DNA of 64,000 bases from Microbacterium sp. USTB-Y. Lineage in GTDB: Bacteria > Actinomycetota > Actinomycetes > Actinomycetales > Microbacteriaceae. Made by a program: the position numbers and the translations under genes. The stretch is taken from positions 1 through 64,000 of the forward strand of contig NZ_JAGMTU010000005.1 of NCBI RefSeq assembly GCF_023703415.1, read 5' to 3'. The notes beneath the pieces were generated by a model, which searched no databases, had not been told where the DNA came from, and saw nothing but the letters and a program-made list of their open reading frames with translations. Numbering within the stretch: the first letter of the stretch is position 1; each line of letters starts with the position of its first letter. Positions 1-6,674 of this stretch are shown in pieces.

Positions 1-67
1 AGCTAAGCCTCACAGCGCCGATGGTACTGCAGGGGGGACCCTGTGGGAGAGTAGGACACCGCCGGAC
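1..67 (+). rRNA. rrf: 5S ribosomal RNA, 3' end only
   Basis: The window opens inside a 5S rRNA gene. The first 67 bases contain the conserved 3' half of actinobacterial 5S RNA, including the helix around CGATGGTACTGC, the GGGAGAGTAGGACACCGCC segment and the terminal GCCGGAC. The 5' half lies outside the window. Two intrinsic terminators follow directly, so this is the distal end of an rRNA operon whose 16S and 23S genes should be upstream. Confidence 0.93.
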
Positions 68-76
68 TTCCTTTAA

Positions 77-110
77 CAGAAAGGCCACCCAACGCAGGGT
101 GGCCTTTCTG
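77..110 (+). terminator. rRNA operon terminator 1
   Basis: A perfect 14-bp stem (77-90 pairs with 97-110; core AAGGCCACCC/GGGTGGCCTT) encloses a six-base loop, ten bases after the 5S gene. The right arm ends in CTTTCTG and continues CATTTCT, a modest T-rich tail. It is typical of an intrinsic terminator after rRNA. Confidence 0.85.
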
Positions 111-132
111 CATTTCTGGGTCTGATCGATTC

Positions 133-160
133 AAGGCCGCCCTCACGGGCGGCCTTTTTT
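133..160 (+). terminator. rRNA operon terminator 2
   Basis: A perfect 10-bp stem AAGGCCGCCC/GGGCGGCCTT with a TCAC loop is followed by a run of six T. This is a textbook intrinsic terminator, and it backs up the one 25 bases upstream, a common arrangement at rRNA operon ends. From 161 to 281 I see no gene, only GC-rich sequence with a small CCGCCGC/GCGGCGG hairpin near 184-200. Confidence 0.9.
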
Positions 161-281
161 CGTGCGGGCGCAGGCCCGCGACCTCCGCCGCTGCGCGGCG
201 GGATTCGCGTGCCCGCGCCCGCCCGGGCGGGGCGCCGGCACTCTCCGCCCGCCAGGCATCGACGTCGCGGCATGACGGGGC

Positions 282-301
282 TACCCTGTCGTCAGACGGG
301 T
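282..301 (+). promoter_or_regulatory. Possible promoter/metal-regulator site before the copper-storage gene
   Basis: TACCCT at 282-287 could be the -10 hexamer for the gene starting at 339. It overlaps the inverted repeat ACCC (283-286) - 11 bases - GGGT (298-301). G/C-tract inverted repeats of this general kind are bound by CsoR-type copper repressors in other bacteria. The match is short, so this is a suggestion only. Confidence 0.25.
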
Positions 302-338
302 GGTTCGCCCGCCTTCCCGGTGGACGAAGGAGCTCGTG

Positions 339-734
339 ATGGACGCGATGATGATGGACTCGATGAAGAGCATGGACATGATGCCCGGCATGGAGGCGAT
401 GGACATGTCGCTCATGCAGGCCTGCATGGATGCGTGTTCGGCGTGCGAGCAGGCCTGCACGGTGTGCTCGACGCAGATGATGGACTGCTCGCCGGCCTGT
501 ATGAACTGCGCCGACATGTGCAACACGATGATGCGGTCGATGATGCGCATGCAGGGGATGACCCCGGCGGTCATGATGTCGATGCTGGACGCCTGCATGG
601 CGATGTGCCAGCTCTGCATGGACATGTGCATGCAGCACGAGGCGCACAGCGAGGTCTGCCGGATGTGCGCGGCCGCGTGCAAGGCGTGCATGGACGCCTG
701 CATGGCCATGCGCGACTCGATGATCGCGGCGTGA
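339..734 (+). CDS. Four-helix-bundle copper-binding (Csp-type) protein, Met- and Cys-rich
   Basis: 131 aa, likely a cytosolic copper-storage protein of the Csp/DUF326 type: a four-helix bundle whose core is lined by cysteines that bind Cu(I). I count 18 Cys, mostly as CxxxC and CxxC along predicted helices (ACMDACSACEQAC, MCAAACKACMDAC), and about 36 Met, many as MM or MxM. Csp proteins usually have around a dozen Cys; the heavy Met load is unusual and would suit extra thioether copper sites. No signal peptide is seen. The ATG at 339 was chosen over an upstream GTG at 300 because GAAGGAG lies six bases before it. It stands alone between the rRNA terminators and the next gene. Confident of family, not of metal load. 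Confidence 0.85.
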   Translation: MDAMMMDSMKSMDMMPGMEAMDMSLMQACMDACSACEQACTVCSTQMMDCSPACMNCADMCNTMMRSMMRMQGMTPAVMMSMLDACMAMCQLCMDMCMQHEAHSEVCRMCAAACKACMDACMAMRDSMIAA

Positions 735-750
735 GGCCGGGTCCTTTCGG

Positions 751-768
751 CTCCCTGTGATCAGGGGT
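751..768 (+). terminator. Hairpin after copper-storage gene
   Basis: CCCTG (753-757), TGAT loop, CAGGG (762-766), extendable by one G-U pair. It sits 18 bases after the stop codon and has no T-run. It probably acts as a weak terminator or 3' stabiliser, and it overlaps the expected -35 region of the following promoter. Confidence 0.4.
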
Positions 769-784
769 GCCGTAGGATCAGAGC

Positions 785-859
785 ATGCTCGTCGTTCATG
801 ACGCCCGTGCGGTGTCGAAGGAGGTCACCGGCGCTTTCCGCGCCGGTGGCAGAGGCTGA
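785..859 (+). CDS. Putative leaderless leader peptide upstream of the EF-G-binding gene
   Basis: A 24-codon ORF (starts MLVVHDARAV, ends RAGGRG) too short for standard gene calling. A -10 hexamer TAGGAT at 773-778 sits exactly six bases before the ATG, the same spacing seen at about eleven other starts in this window, so transcription probably begins at the ATG itself. The second half of the ORF forms the first of two alternative hairpins (826-888) that precede the FusB-like gene. This geometry suggests a regulatory leader peptide, but no translation evidence exists and there is no obvious run of one amino acid. Confidence 0.4.
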   Translation: MLVVHDARAVSKEVTGAFRAGGRG

Positions 860-888
860 CGCCCCGCCGGTGAGGTCCCTCACCGGCG
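826..888 (+). promoter_or_regulatory. Possible attenuator: two hairpins with interchangeable arms
   Basis: Hairpin A: CACCGGCGC (826-834), five-base loop, GCGCCGGTG (840-848). Hairpin B: CGCCGGTGAG (865-874), GTCC loop, CTCACCGGCG (879-888). Both stems are perfect. The outer arms both contain CACCGGCG and the inner arms both contain CGCCGGTG, so each outer arm can pair with either inner arm. Hairpin A lies inside the 785-859 ORF and B begins six bases after its stop codon. A ribosome on the ORF would change the fold, as in classic attenuators. No T-run follows B, so a transcription-termination mechanism is not obvious. Confidence 0.4.
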
Positions 889-999
889 CGTTCGTCGCGC
901 CCGCGTGAGGAGATCCGCGGGTCCTTTCTCCGGTTGCGATCCGCAGCCGACCTCCGCGCCTGCCCGGCAGGCGTAACGACATCTCACAGAGAGCACGAC

Positions 1000-1488
1000 A
1001 TGCTTCCCATCGACGAGCGCGCCATCCGCGCTTCCTTCCGCAACGCCTCCCGCAAGGAGGCTTCCTCCCTGACCCTGCCGCCCGGCTTCGGCGAGACCGA
1101 CTTCTCGGTTCTCGATTACCTGGGGTGGTCGGATCCCAAGATGCCCCGGCGCGCGTACATCGTCGCGCAGCGGGATGATGGCAGTTCGATGTCCGTGCTG
1201 CTGCAGCAGGCCGAGCAGCGCACGCTCGCCCGAGCCCAGTGCTCCTGGTGCGAGGACGTCACGCTCCGCAACGACGTGCAGTTCTTCGCGGCGCGCAAGG
1301 CAGGGCCGTCGGGGCGGCAGGGGAACACGCTCGGCGTGCTGATCTGCGCCAACTTCGGATGCTCTGCGAACGTGCGCCGACTCCCGGCACTGGCGTATGA
1401 GGGTTATGACCGCGAAGCGGCAAGGACGCAGCGGATCCTCCGTCTCCAGGAGCATGTGCAGGGCTTCCTGCGTGAGCTCGAGGCCTGA
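1000..1488 (+). CDS. FusB-like EF-G-binding protein (FBP domain)
   Basis: 162 aa, matching the FBP-domain family whose C-terminal part is a treble-clef zinc finger related to staphylococcal FusB, which binds EF-G and frees it from fusidic-acid-stalled ribosomes. Visible zinc ligands are CSWC (about residues 81-84) and CANFGC (about residues 113-118). The N-terminal half is a helical region with FRNASRKEA and LPPGF. The ATG at 1000 was chosen because AGAGAG precedes it at eight bases; an upstream in-frame start at 934 has no Shine-Dalgarno sequence. A leader ORF and hairpins lie upstream (785-888). Family assignment is firm; a role in antibiotic tolerance or general ribosome rescue is inference. 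Confidence 0.8.
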   Translation: MLPIDERAIRASFRNASRKEASSLTLPPGFGETDFSVLDYLGWSDPKMPRRAYIVAQRDDGSSMSVLLQQAEQRTLARAQCSWCEDVTLRNDVQFFAARKAGPSGRQGNTLGVLICANFGCSANVRRLPALAYEGYDREAARTQRILRLQEHVQGFLRELEA

Positions 1489-1555
1489 GCCCCGGGAGCG
1501 GGTGGCGCCGTGTCGTCGCCCGCTCCGCGGGTCGGCGCCGTGTGGGCGGAGGCGG

Positions 1556-1903
1556 TCAGACGCGGGCGACGTTGTAGCGCAGCGCGCCGATCGCGAGCAC
1601 ATCCCAGCGGGTGTGCACCGCCACGGGCTGCCCCGGCTCGACCTCGAGAGCCGCGCCGCCGGCGTTCCACAGCGACAGCGCCTCGCCGTCGAGCGTCGTG
1701 ACCCGAAGGGTACCCGCTGCGCGGTCGACGTCGGTCACCAGGGCGTCGGTCCAGCCGGCAGCCGTGGCCGCCGCGAGACGCGCCTGGATGAGGTGCAGCG
1801 CGTGCCCTGGGGCGAAGGAGGAGCAGACGTCGCCGTGGTCGCACATGCACGCCACAGCCTGTCGCGCCGGAACGGGCGAGAGCTGAGCGCGGGGCGTGGT
1901 CAC
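1556..1903 (-). CDS. Hypothetical protein, 115 aa
   Basis: I do not recognise this family. The product is a small soluble protein without membrane segments or signal peptide. Its N-terminal third has a Cys/His patch, ACMCDHGDVC, which could bind a metal, followed by a beta-rich region (TLRVTTLDGEALSL, QPVAVHTRWDVLAIG) resembling a small barrel. The GTG start is preceded by GAGGAG at six bases. It runs convergently toward the FusB-like gene and is followed upstream by another minus-strand gene. Confidence 0.65.
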   Translation of the reverse strand: MTTPRAQLSPVPARQAVACMCDHGDVCSSFAPGHALHLIQARLAAATAAGWTDALVTDVDRAAGTLRVTTLDGEALSLWNAGGAALEVEPGQPVAVHTRWDVLAIGALRYNVARV

Positions 1904-1919
1904 GGTGTTCTCCTCACAG

Positions 1920-1932
1920 GATCGGTCCGATC
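1920..1932. promoter_or_regulatory. 13-bp perfect palindrome upstream of the 115-aa gene
   Basis: GATCGGTCCGATC lies 17 bases upstream of the GTG start of the minus-strand gene at 1903. Its position in the 5' leader or promoter region would suit an operator, but nothing identifies a cognate regulator and short GATC-containing palindromes are common in this genome. Confidence 0.25.
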
Positions 1933-2019
1933 AGGCTACGTCCGGGCGTGTCGAGGCGGAAGCGGGCGTGAAACGTGCCGAAACATGGGGCGTGACACCC
2001 GTCGAACGCGAGGGCCGGA

Positions 2020-2445
2020 TCAGCGCGTGATGAGGGTCGTCTCGATCGTGCGGGGATCCCGGTCGATGTCGTAGTCGCGCATCCACTCGGGCCGGATCGC
2101 GATGACGACGAAGCCCTCGGCGAGCGAGCGCGAGCCGGGGAACTGCGCGTCGTAGGCGGCGCCGAGCGCGCTCCGGTCGTCTCCCTCGAGCAGCTGGGTG
2201 CGTCCCTCGACCTGAAGACTGCGCACGGGTCCTGCGCCGATGACGAGGGCCGCGCGCGGCTCACGGCGCAGGTGCGCGACCTTGCGCGCCGACGAGGGCG
2301 CGTTCACGATCAGGGTGCCGTCGTCGAGGACGGCGACACCCACGAGCGCGGCCTCGGGAGCGCCGTCCGGCGCGGTGGTCGCCAGCACCCCCCGTCCTTC
2401 CCGGCGCACGGTCTCGACGAGGGTGCGCAGGGGAGCGGAGTCCAT
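2020..2445 (-). CDS. Pyridoxamine 5'-phosphate oxidase-fold (flavin/F420-binding type) protein
   Basis: 141 aa with the split-barrel fold of the PPOX-like superfamily, whose members bind FMN, F420 or haem. Motifs visible are GVLATTAPDGAPEAALVGVAV (strands 1-2), LIVNAPSSARKVAHLRREPRAALVIG (phosphate-binding region) and the C-terminal FVVIAIRPEWMRDYD. An ATG at 2445 was preferred to the 2487 start because TATCGT lies exactly six bases upstream, the leaderless spacing used by many genes here; the upstream start has no support. The substrate cannot be read from sequence. It faces no operon partner. Confidence 0.7.
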   Translation of the reverse strand: MDSAPLRTLVETVRREGRGVLATTAPDGAPEAALVGVAVLDDGTLIVNAPSSARKVAHLRREPRAALVIGAGPVRSLQVEGRTQLLEGDDRSALGAAYDAQFPGSRSLAEGFVVIAIRPEWMRDYDIDRDPRTIETTLITR

Positions 2446-2499
2446 GCGCTCACGATAGCGCGGTCGCCTCCCGGCGCTCTCGGGCACCGCCGCGGCGCC

Positions 2500-4191
2500 T
2501 CAGAGGCGGGGTGTGCGCGGAGGAGTCGTGCGGCGGTCGCCGGTCGCCTCGAAAGCGGCGGCGAGCTGCAGCAACCGGGTGTCGTCGTAGGCGCGACCGG
2601 AGATGGTCAGGCCCACGGGCATCGCGATGTCCGACAGCGTGCCCATCGGCACGGTCACCGAGGGGATGCCGAGGTGCCGCGGCACGATGTTGCCGTTCGC
2701 GACCCAGACGCCGTTGCGCCAGCCCTGGTCGGCGGAGGCCGGGTTCACGTCCATGTCCGCCGGGCCGATGTCGGCCATCGCCGGGTAGAGCACGGCGTCC
2801 AGGCCGAGCTCATCCATCCACTGCTCGAGGTCGACGCGACGGGTCTCCTCCAGGCCGCGCAGGCCCGCCTCCATGTGCGGGATCGCGGTCAGATCGGTCA
2901 CCGGGTTCGCCCGGAACAGGTCGGGCAGCTCGTTGATGTCGTCATCGAAACCGGTGTAGCGGTCGGGCAGGGCGCCCGGGGGAGCCGGGAAGATCTCCGC
3001 CCCGTCGACCTGGGCCAGCGTGTTCAGCGCCGGGTCGCCGTTGGCGCCGAGGAAGTCGTCCCAGCCCCAGGCGCAGAGCTCGATGACCTCGCTGCGCAGG
3101 AACGCAGGCGGCACGATCCCGCGGGTCGCGATCGTCGGCGCGCCGGTGCGGTCCCCCTCGTAATTGGTGACGGCAGGGAAGTCGACCTCGACGATCTCCG
3201 CTCCGGCCGCCTCCAGCGCGGCGCGGGCCGCGCGCCAGAGCTCCATGACCGTCTCGCGGGTCTCCACGCGCCGACCGGTCGGGCCGCCGATGCCGGTGCC
3301 GGTGCCCGCGTCGGGATCCGCGTTGATGTACATCTTCGGGACGCCGAACCGGACGCCGCGGAGATCCGCGGGCTCGAGTGCGACATAGGAGTCGGGTCGC
3401 ACCTCGGATGCCGCCGGCAGCGGCACCCACGGTTGCGCCCGCCAGAAGTCGCCGCGCGTGGTGTGGTCGTCGGCGACGACGACGTCGAGGATCTCGAGCA
3501 GATCGGCGACCGAGCGCGCGTGCGGCACGACGACGTCCTGGGTCGGCACGAGCGGCCAGTTGCCGCGGACCGAGATGACCCCGCGGCTCGGGCAGTAGGC
3601 GACGAGCGCATTGTGGGACGCGGGGGCACGCCCGCTGGACCAGGTCTCCTCGCCCAGGCCGAAGGCCCCGAAGGACGCCGCGGTCGCGGTGCCGGAGCCG
3701 TTCGACGAGCCCGACCCGAACGCGCTGGTCAGCCAGTCGGCGTTGTACGGGCTCTCCGCGCGGCCGTAGACGCCGCGCTGCATGCCGCCGTTCGCCATCG
3801 GGGGCATGTTCGTGAGACCGAGGCAGATCGCACCGCCCGCGCGCAGCCGCTCGATCGTGAACGCGTCGCGCTGGGCGACGAGCTCGGCGAACGCGGGGGA
3901 TCCGGCGGCCGCGGTCAGGCCGCGCACGAGGTAGCTGTCCTTGGCCGTGTACGGGATCCCGTCGAGCGGTCCCAGGACCTCGCCGCGGGCGCGGCGGGCG
4001 TCGGAGGCCTCGGCCTCGGCGCGCGCCTCCGGGTTGCGCACGACGACCGAGTTCAGCGCGGTCGCCGTGTCCGGGCCGTCGTAGGCGTCGATGCGCGCGA
4101 GATAGGCGTCGACCAGTTCGACCGACGTGGTCTCGCCGGCCTCGAGGGCGGCGCGCAGGCGGGCGATGGGGGTCTCGACGACATCGAACAT
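2500..4191 (-). CDS. Amidase-signature family hydrolase
   Basis: 563 aa. It hydrolyses carbon-nitrogen amide bonds through a Ser-Ser-Lys triad. The lysine lies in GIPYTAKDSY near residue 90, and the serines in the Gly/Ser-rich loop AFGSGSSNGSGTATAA near residues 155-170. The loop is a variant of the usual GGSSGGS, with Asn and Thr replacing Gly and Ala. Length is normal for the family. GAAGGATCC supports the ATG at 4191. It is downstream of the deiminase gene on the same strand, 102 bases away with a 17-bp hairpin between. Co-location suggests it removes an amide or carbamoyl group from the deiminase product, but the substrate is not determined. Confidence 0.85.
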   Translation of the reverse strand: MFDVVETPIARLRAALEAGETTSVELVDAYLARIDAYDGPDTATALNSVVVRNPEARAEAEASDARRARGEVLGPLDGIPYTAKDSYLVRGLTAAAGSPAFAELVAQRDAFTIERLRAGGAICLGLTNMPPMANGGMQRGVYGRAESPYNADWLTSAFGSGSSNGSGTATAASFGAFGLGEETWSSGRAPASHNALVAYCPSRGVISVRGNWPLVPTQDVVVPHARSVADLLEILDVVVADDHTTRGDFWRAQPWVPLPAASEVRPDSYVALEPADLRGVRFGVPKMYINADPDAGTGTGIGGPTGRRVETRETVMELWRAARAALEAAGAEIVEVDFPAVTNYEGDRTGAPTIATRGIVPPAFLRSEVIELCAWGWDDFLGANGDPALNTLAQVDGAEIFPAPPGALPDRYTGFDDDINELPDLFRANPVTDLTAIPHMEAGLRGLEETRRVDLEQWMDELGLDAVLYPAMADIGPADMDVNPASADQGWRNGVWVANGNIVPRHLGIPSVTVPMGTLSDIAMPVGLTISGRAYDDTRLLQLAAAFEATGDRRTTPPRTPRL

Positions 4192-4214
4192 GGGCGGATC
4201 CTTCGGGTGCGTTA

Positions 4215-4272
4215 CCGCCTGTCCGCATCGAGGCGCCGGTCGTGCGGGCGGCCGGTCGATGCGGACGGGCGG
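4215..4272. repeat. 17-bp intergenic inverted repeat
   Basis: CCGCCTGTCCGCATCGA (4215-4231) pairs with TCGATGCGGACGGGCGG (4256-4272), one A/G difference giving a G-U pair on one strand; the loop is 24 bases. It lies between two same-strand genes (deiminase and amidase). There is no T-run, so it may moderate read-through or simply be one of the many long palindromes in this genome. Confidence 0.7.
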
Positions 4273-4293
4273 AGAGGACGAGGGGTGAGCGGG

Positions 4294-5328
4294 TCAGGCG
4301 GTGAGCGTCGGCTGCTGCTGGGTGATGCAGTGGATGCCGCCGCCGCGGTCGAACAGGGGGCGGGCGTCGACGGTGACGACGCGGCGACCGGGGTAGGCGT
4401 CGGCGAGGATCTCCCGGGCGCGCGCGTCCGCGGTGTCGTCGCCGAACCCGCAGGCGATGACGCCGTCGTTCGTGACGAGGTGGTTGACGTAGCTCCAGTC
4501 GACGAAGCCCTCCGCATCTCGGAGGGTCGCCGGCGCAGGCAGGTCGATGATCTCGAACGGGCGGCCGGCGGCATCGGTCTCGGCGGCGAGGTGCGTGCGC
4601 AGCGCGGCCGACACCTCGAAGTCGGGGTGGGCAGGATCCTGCTGCGCGTGCAGGAGGATGCGACCGGGCGAGGTGATCGCGGCGACGATGTCGACGTGTC
4701 CGTTCGTGCCGAACTCGTCATAGTCGCGGGTGAGTCCGCGGGGCAGCCAGACGGCCTTGGTGGCGCCGATCGTGCGGAGCATCTCCGCCTCCACGCGCCG
4801 GCGGTCGAGGTAGGGGTTGCGGCGGGGGTCGAGCTGCACCGTCTCGGTGAGCAGCACGGTTCCCTCGCCGTCGACGTGGATGCCGCCGCCCTCGTTGACG
4901 AGCGTGGACGAGACCAGTTCGGCGCCGACCTGCTCCGCGATGATCCGCGCGTGCTCGCCGGACTTCGTCCACGACGCCCAGGAGTTCGCGCCCCAGCCGT
5001 TGAACACCCAGTCGACGGCGCCGAGGACGCCGGGGCGGTCGGCGTCGACGACGAAGGTCGGGCCGGAGTCGCGCATCCAGAACTCGTCGACGCCCGCCTC
5101 GAGGATCGTGATGTCGCTCGACAGCATGCGGCGCGCGCGGCTGAGCTCGCTCGGGTCCACGAGGATCGTCACCGGGGTGAACGCGCTGACGGCGTGGGCG
5201 ACCGCGGTCCAGGTCGCGTAGCCCTCCTCGCGCAGGGCGTCGGTGTCGCCCAGAGTCTCGCCTTCGGCGGGGAAGGCCATCCAGACGCGGTCGTGGCGGG
5301 CGGTCTCGCTGGGCATCTGCCAGGGCAT
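4294..5328 (-). CDS. aguA: Agmatine deiminase-type enzyme (peptidyl-arginine deiminase family)
   Basis: 344 aa, expected to convert agmatine to N-carbamoylputrescine and ammonia. Family landmarks: VWMAFP near the N-terminus, EFWMRDSGPTF (substrate-binding Asp), NEGGGIHVDGEG, the NGHVDIVA His region and the catalytic Cys in GGGIHCITQQQP close to the C-terminus. GAGGAG eight bases upstream supports the ATG at 5328 rather than the 5367 start, which lies inside the operator/promoter region. It is divergent from a TetR gene with a shared 68-bp gap. The family also includes enzymes on other guanidino compounds, so the exact substrate is probable, not proven. Confidence 0.85.
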   Translation of the reverse strand: MPWQMPSETARHDRVWMAFPAEGETLGDTDALREEGYATWTAVAHAVSAFTPVTILVDPSELSRARRMLSSDITILEAGVDEFWMRDSGPTFVVDADRPGVLGAVDWVFNGWGANSWASWTKSGEHARIIAEQVGAELVSSTLVNEGGGIHVDGEGTVLLTETVQLDPRRNPYLDRRRVEAEMLRTIGATKAVWLPRGLTRDYDEFGTNGHVDIVAAITSPGRILLHAQQDPAHPDFEVSAALRTHLAAETDAAGRPFEIIDLPAPATLRDAEGFVDWSYVNHLVTNDGVIACGFGDDTADARAREILADAYPGRRVVTVDARPLFDRGGGIHCITQQQPTLTA

Positions 5329-5353
5329 CGGTGCTCCTCGGATCGGTTCGCGG

Positions 5354-5396
5354 CACTTATTGAACAAGTGACCAACTAGCGATACGGTATAGCCTC
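5354..5396. promoter_or_regulatory. tetR promoter and overlapping TetR operator
   Basis: CACTTATTGAACAAGTG (5354-5370) is a 17-bp palindrome with 14 matching positions and perfect CACTT/AAGTG ends. It overlaps a -35 TTGAAC (5360-5365) that is 17 bases from a -10 TACGGT (5383-5388). The ATG of tetR begins at 5397, so the transcript is nearly leaderless. The site is placed to repress tetR and, from the other face, the divergent deiminase gene. It is the likely binding site of the adjacent regulator. Confidence 0.65.
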
Positions 5397-5993
5397 ATGA
5401 GCACCTCGTCAACCCCTCGGCCGAAGCGGATGCCGCCGGAGCAGCGGGAGCGCGCGATCCTCGACGCGGCGATCGCCCTCGCCCGGCAGAACGGGATCGC
5501 CGGGCTCACCGTGCGCACCGTGGCCGCCGCGGCCGGGGTGACGCCGGCGCTGGTCGCCCACTACCGCCCGAGCATGGACGCGTTCGTGGCCGACGTGTTC
5601 GGCGCGATCGTCGAGGCCGAGCGGGTGGAAGTCGTCGCGGCCGGGCGCGCGATCTCCGGCCTGCGGGGGCGCATCACGCGCATCGTGGAGACCCTCCTCG
5701 ACGGCGAACGCGATGACGTGACCCTGGTCTGGGTGCAGGCCTGGGCCGACGGCGCGCGCAACGACGAGCTCGCCGCCCGGGTGCGCCGGGAGATGGACGG
5801 CTGGCAGCGCGACCTCGAGGCGATCGTCGCCGAAGGGATCGCGGCGGGCGAGATCTCCGCCGCGCACGCGGAGGGGGCGGCGTGGCTGCTGCTCGCCACG
5901 GTCGACGGCATGAACGCGCACTCGCTGGTGAAGTGGGCGCCCGAGGACCGGGCGGCGCTGGCGCGGCGCACGGTCGCGGCCGTCCTCGGGTAG
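5397..5993 (+). CDS. TetR/AcrR-family transcriptional regulator
   Basis: 198 aa. The N-terminal TetR DNA-binding domain is clear: RERAILDAAIALARQNGIAGLTVRTVAAAAGVTPALVAHYR spans residues about 17-57, with the recognition helix at GVTPALVAHY. The rest is an all-helical ligand/dimer domain with LVWVQAWADGARNDELAARVRREM. It is similar in layout to BetI-like regulators of choline or polyamine genes. Divergent orientation and a palindrome in the shared gap (5354-5370) indicate that it controls itself and the deiminase-amidase genes. The ligand is unknown. Confidence 0.85.
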   Translation: MSTSSTPRPKRMPPEQRERAILDAAIALARQNGIAGLTVRTVAAAAGVTPALVAHYRPSMDAFVADVFGAIVEAERVEVVAAGRAISGLRGRITRIVETLLDGERDDVTLVWVQAWADGARNDELAARVRREMDGWQRDLEAIVAEGIAAGEISAAHAEGAAWLLLATVDGMNAHSLVKWAPEDRAALARRTVAAVLG

Positions 5994-6038
5994 CCTCCGC
6001 CTCTTTCGGTGCGGACGTCGCTCAGCGGGCGGGAGGCG

Positions 6039-6674
6039 TCACGGGTGCAGGATCCGCAGGGCCGTCGCCGTGTCGGACACCGTCAGCTGCGGCGGATAGA
6101 GCCCCATGACCGTGAGCGCTGCGGCGTGGTTCTCGGCAGTGGATCCCGCGCAGGCATCCGCGGCGATCGTCACGCGAGCACCCGCGTCCGCGGCGGCCAG
6201 TGCCGTGGAGACGACGCAGCAGTCGGTCGAGACCCCGGTCAGCACGATCGGAGCGGATCCGAGGATCTGCCCGATCGCCGCACCCCACTTGCCGAACGTC
6301 GGCAAGTCGAGCGTCGGGTGCGGCGAGAGCTCCCGCGCCCCGGGCACGAGATCGAAGAGCGGGTCGTCGGCCGGACGGTCGGCGAACGGCCATTCCGCGA
6401 AGTAGTCCCCCCAGGCGGTGCTCCGGTCGGCGGTGGGCAGCCAGCGGGTGACGAGCACGCGTCCGCCGGCGGCCGCCGCGAGTCGCCGGATGTTCTCGAG
6501 CGCCGCGGGGAACATCGGCGAGCCCCATGCCGAGTCCGGGGCCGCGAAGATGTTCTGCGGGTCGATCGCCACCAGCCAGGGCAGCTCGGCGGGTTCCGCG
6601 CGGCGCGCCGTTTCGTCTCGGTCGCCTCCGGCGTCCTCGCTCAACGACCCCGGGGGGTCGGCCGCATCCGTCAC
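6039..6674 (-). CDS. Isochorismatase-family cysteine hydrolase
   Basis: 211 aa. The catalytic triad of this family is visible: Asp in WLVAIDPQNIF, Lys in FGKWGAAIG, and the nucleophilic Cys in TGVSTDCCVVSTA. Members hydrolyse N-carbamoyl compounds, nicotinamide or isochorismate; sequence alone does not choose. The GTG at 6674 was selected because AGGAG precedes it and it overlaps the stop of the upstream permease by four bases (GTGA), a sign of translational coupling. Coupling to an NCS1 transporter and nearness to a deiminase favour an amide or carbamoyl substrate. It runs convergently toward tetR. Confidence 0.8.
   Translation of the reverse strand: MTDAADPPGSLSEDAGGDRDETARRAEPAELPWLVAIDPQNIFAAPDSAWGSPMFPAALENIRRLAAAAGGRVLVTRWLPTADRSTAWGDYFAEWPFADRPADDPLFDLVPGARELSPHPTLDLPTFGKWGAAIGQILGSAPIVLTGVSTDCCVVSTALAAADAGARVTIAADACAGSTAENHAAALTVMGLYPPQLTVSDTATALRILHP

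Noticed and set aside
161..338. tRNA or small RNA between the rRNA operon and the copper-storage gene
   Set aside because: No cloverleaf or CCA-type acceptor end could be traced; only small GC hairpins are present.
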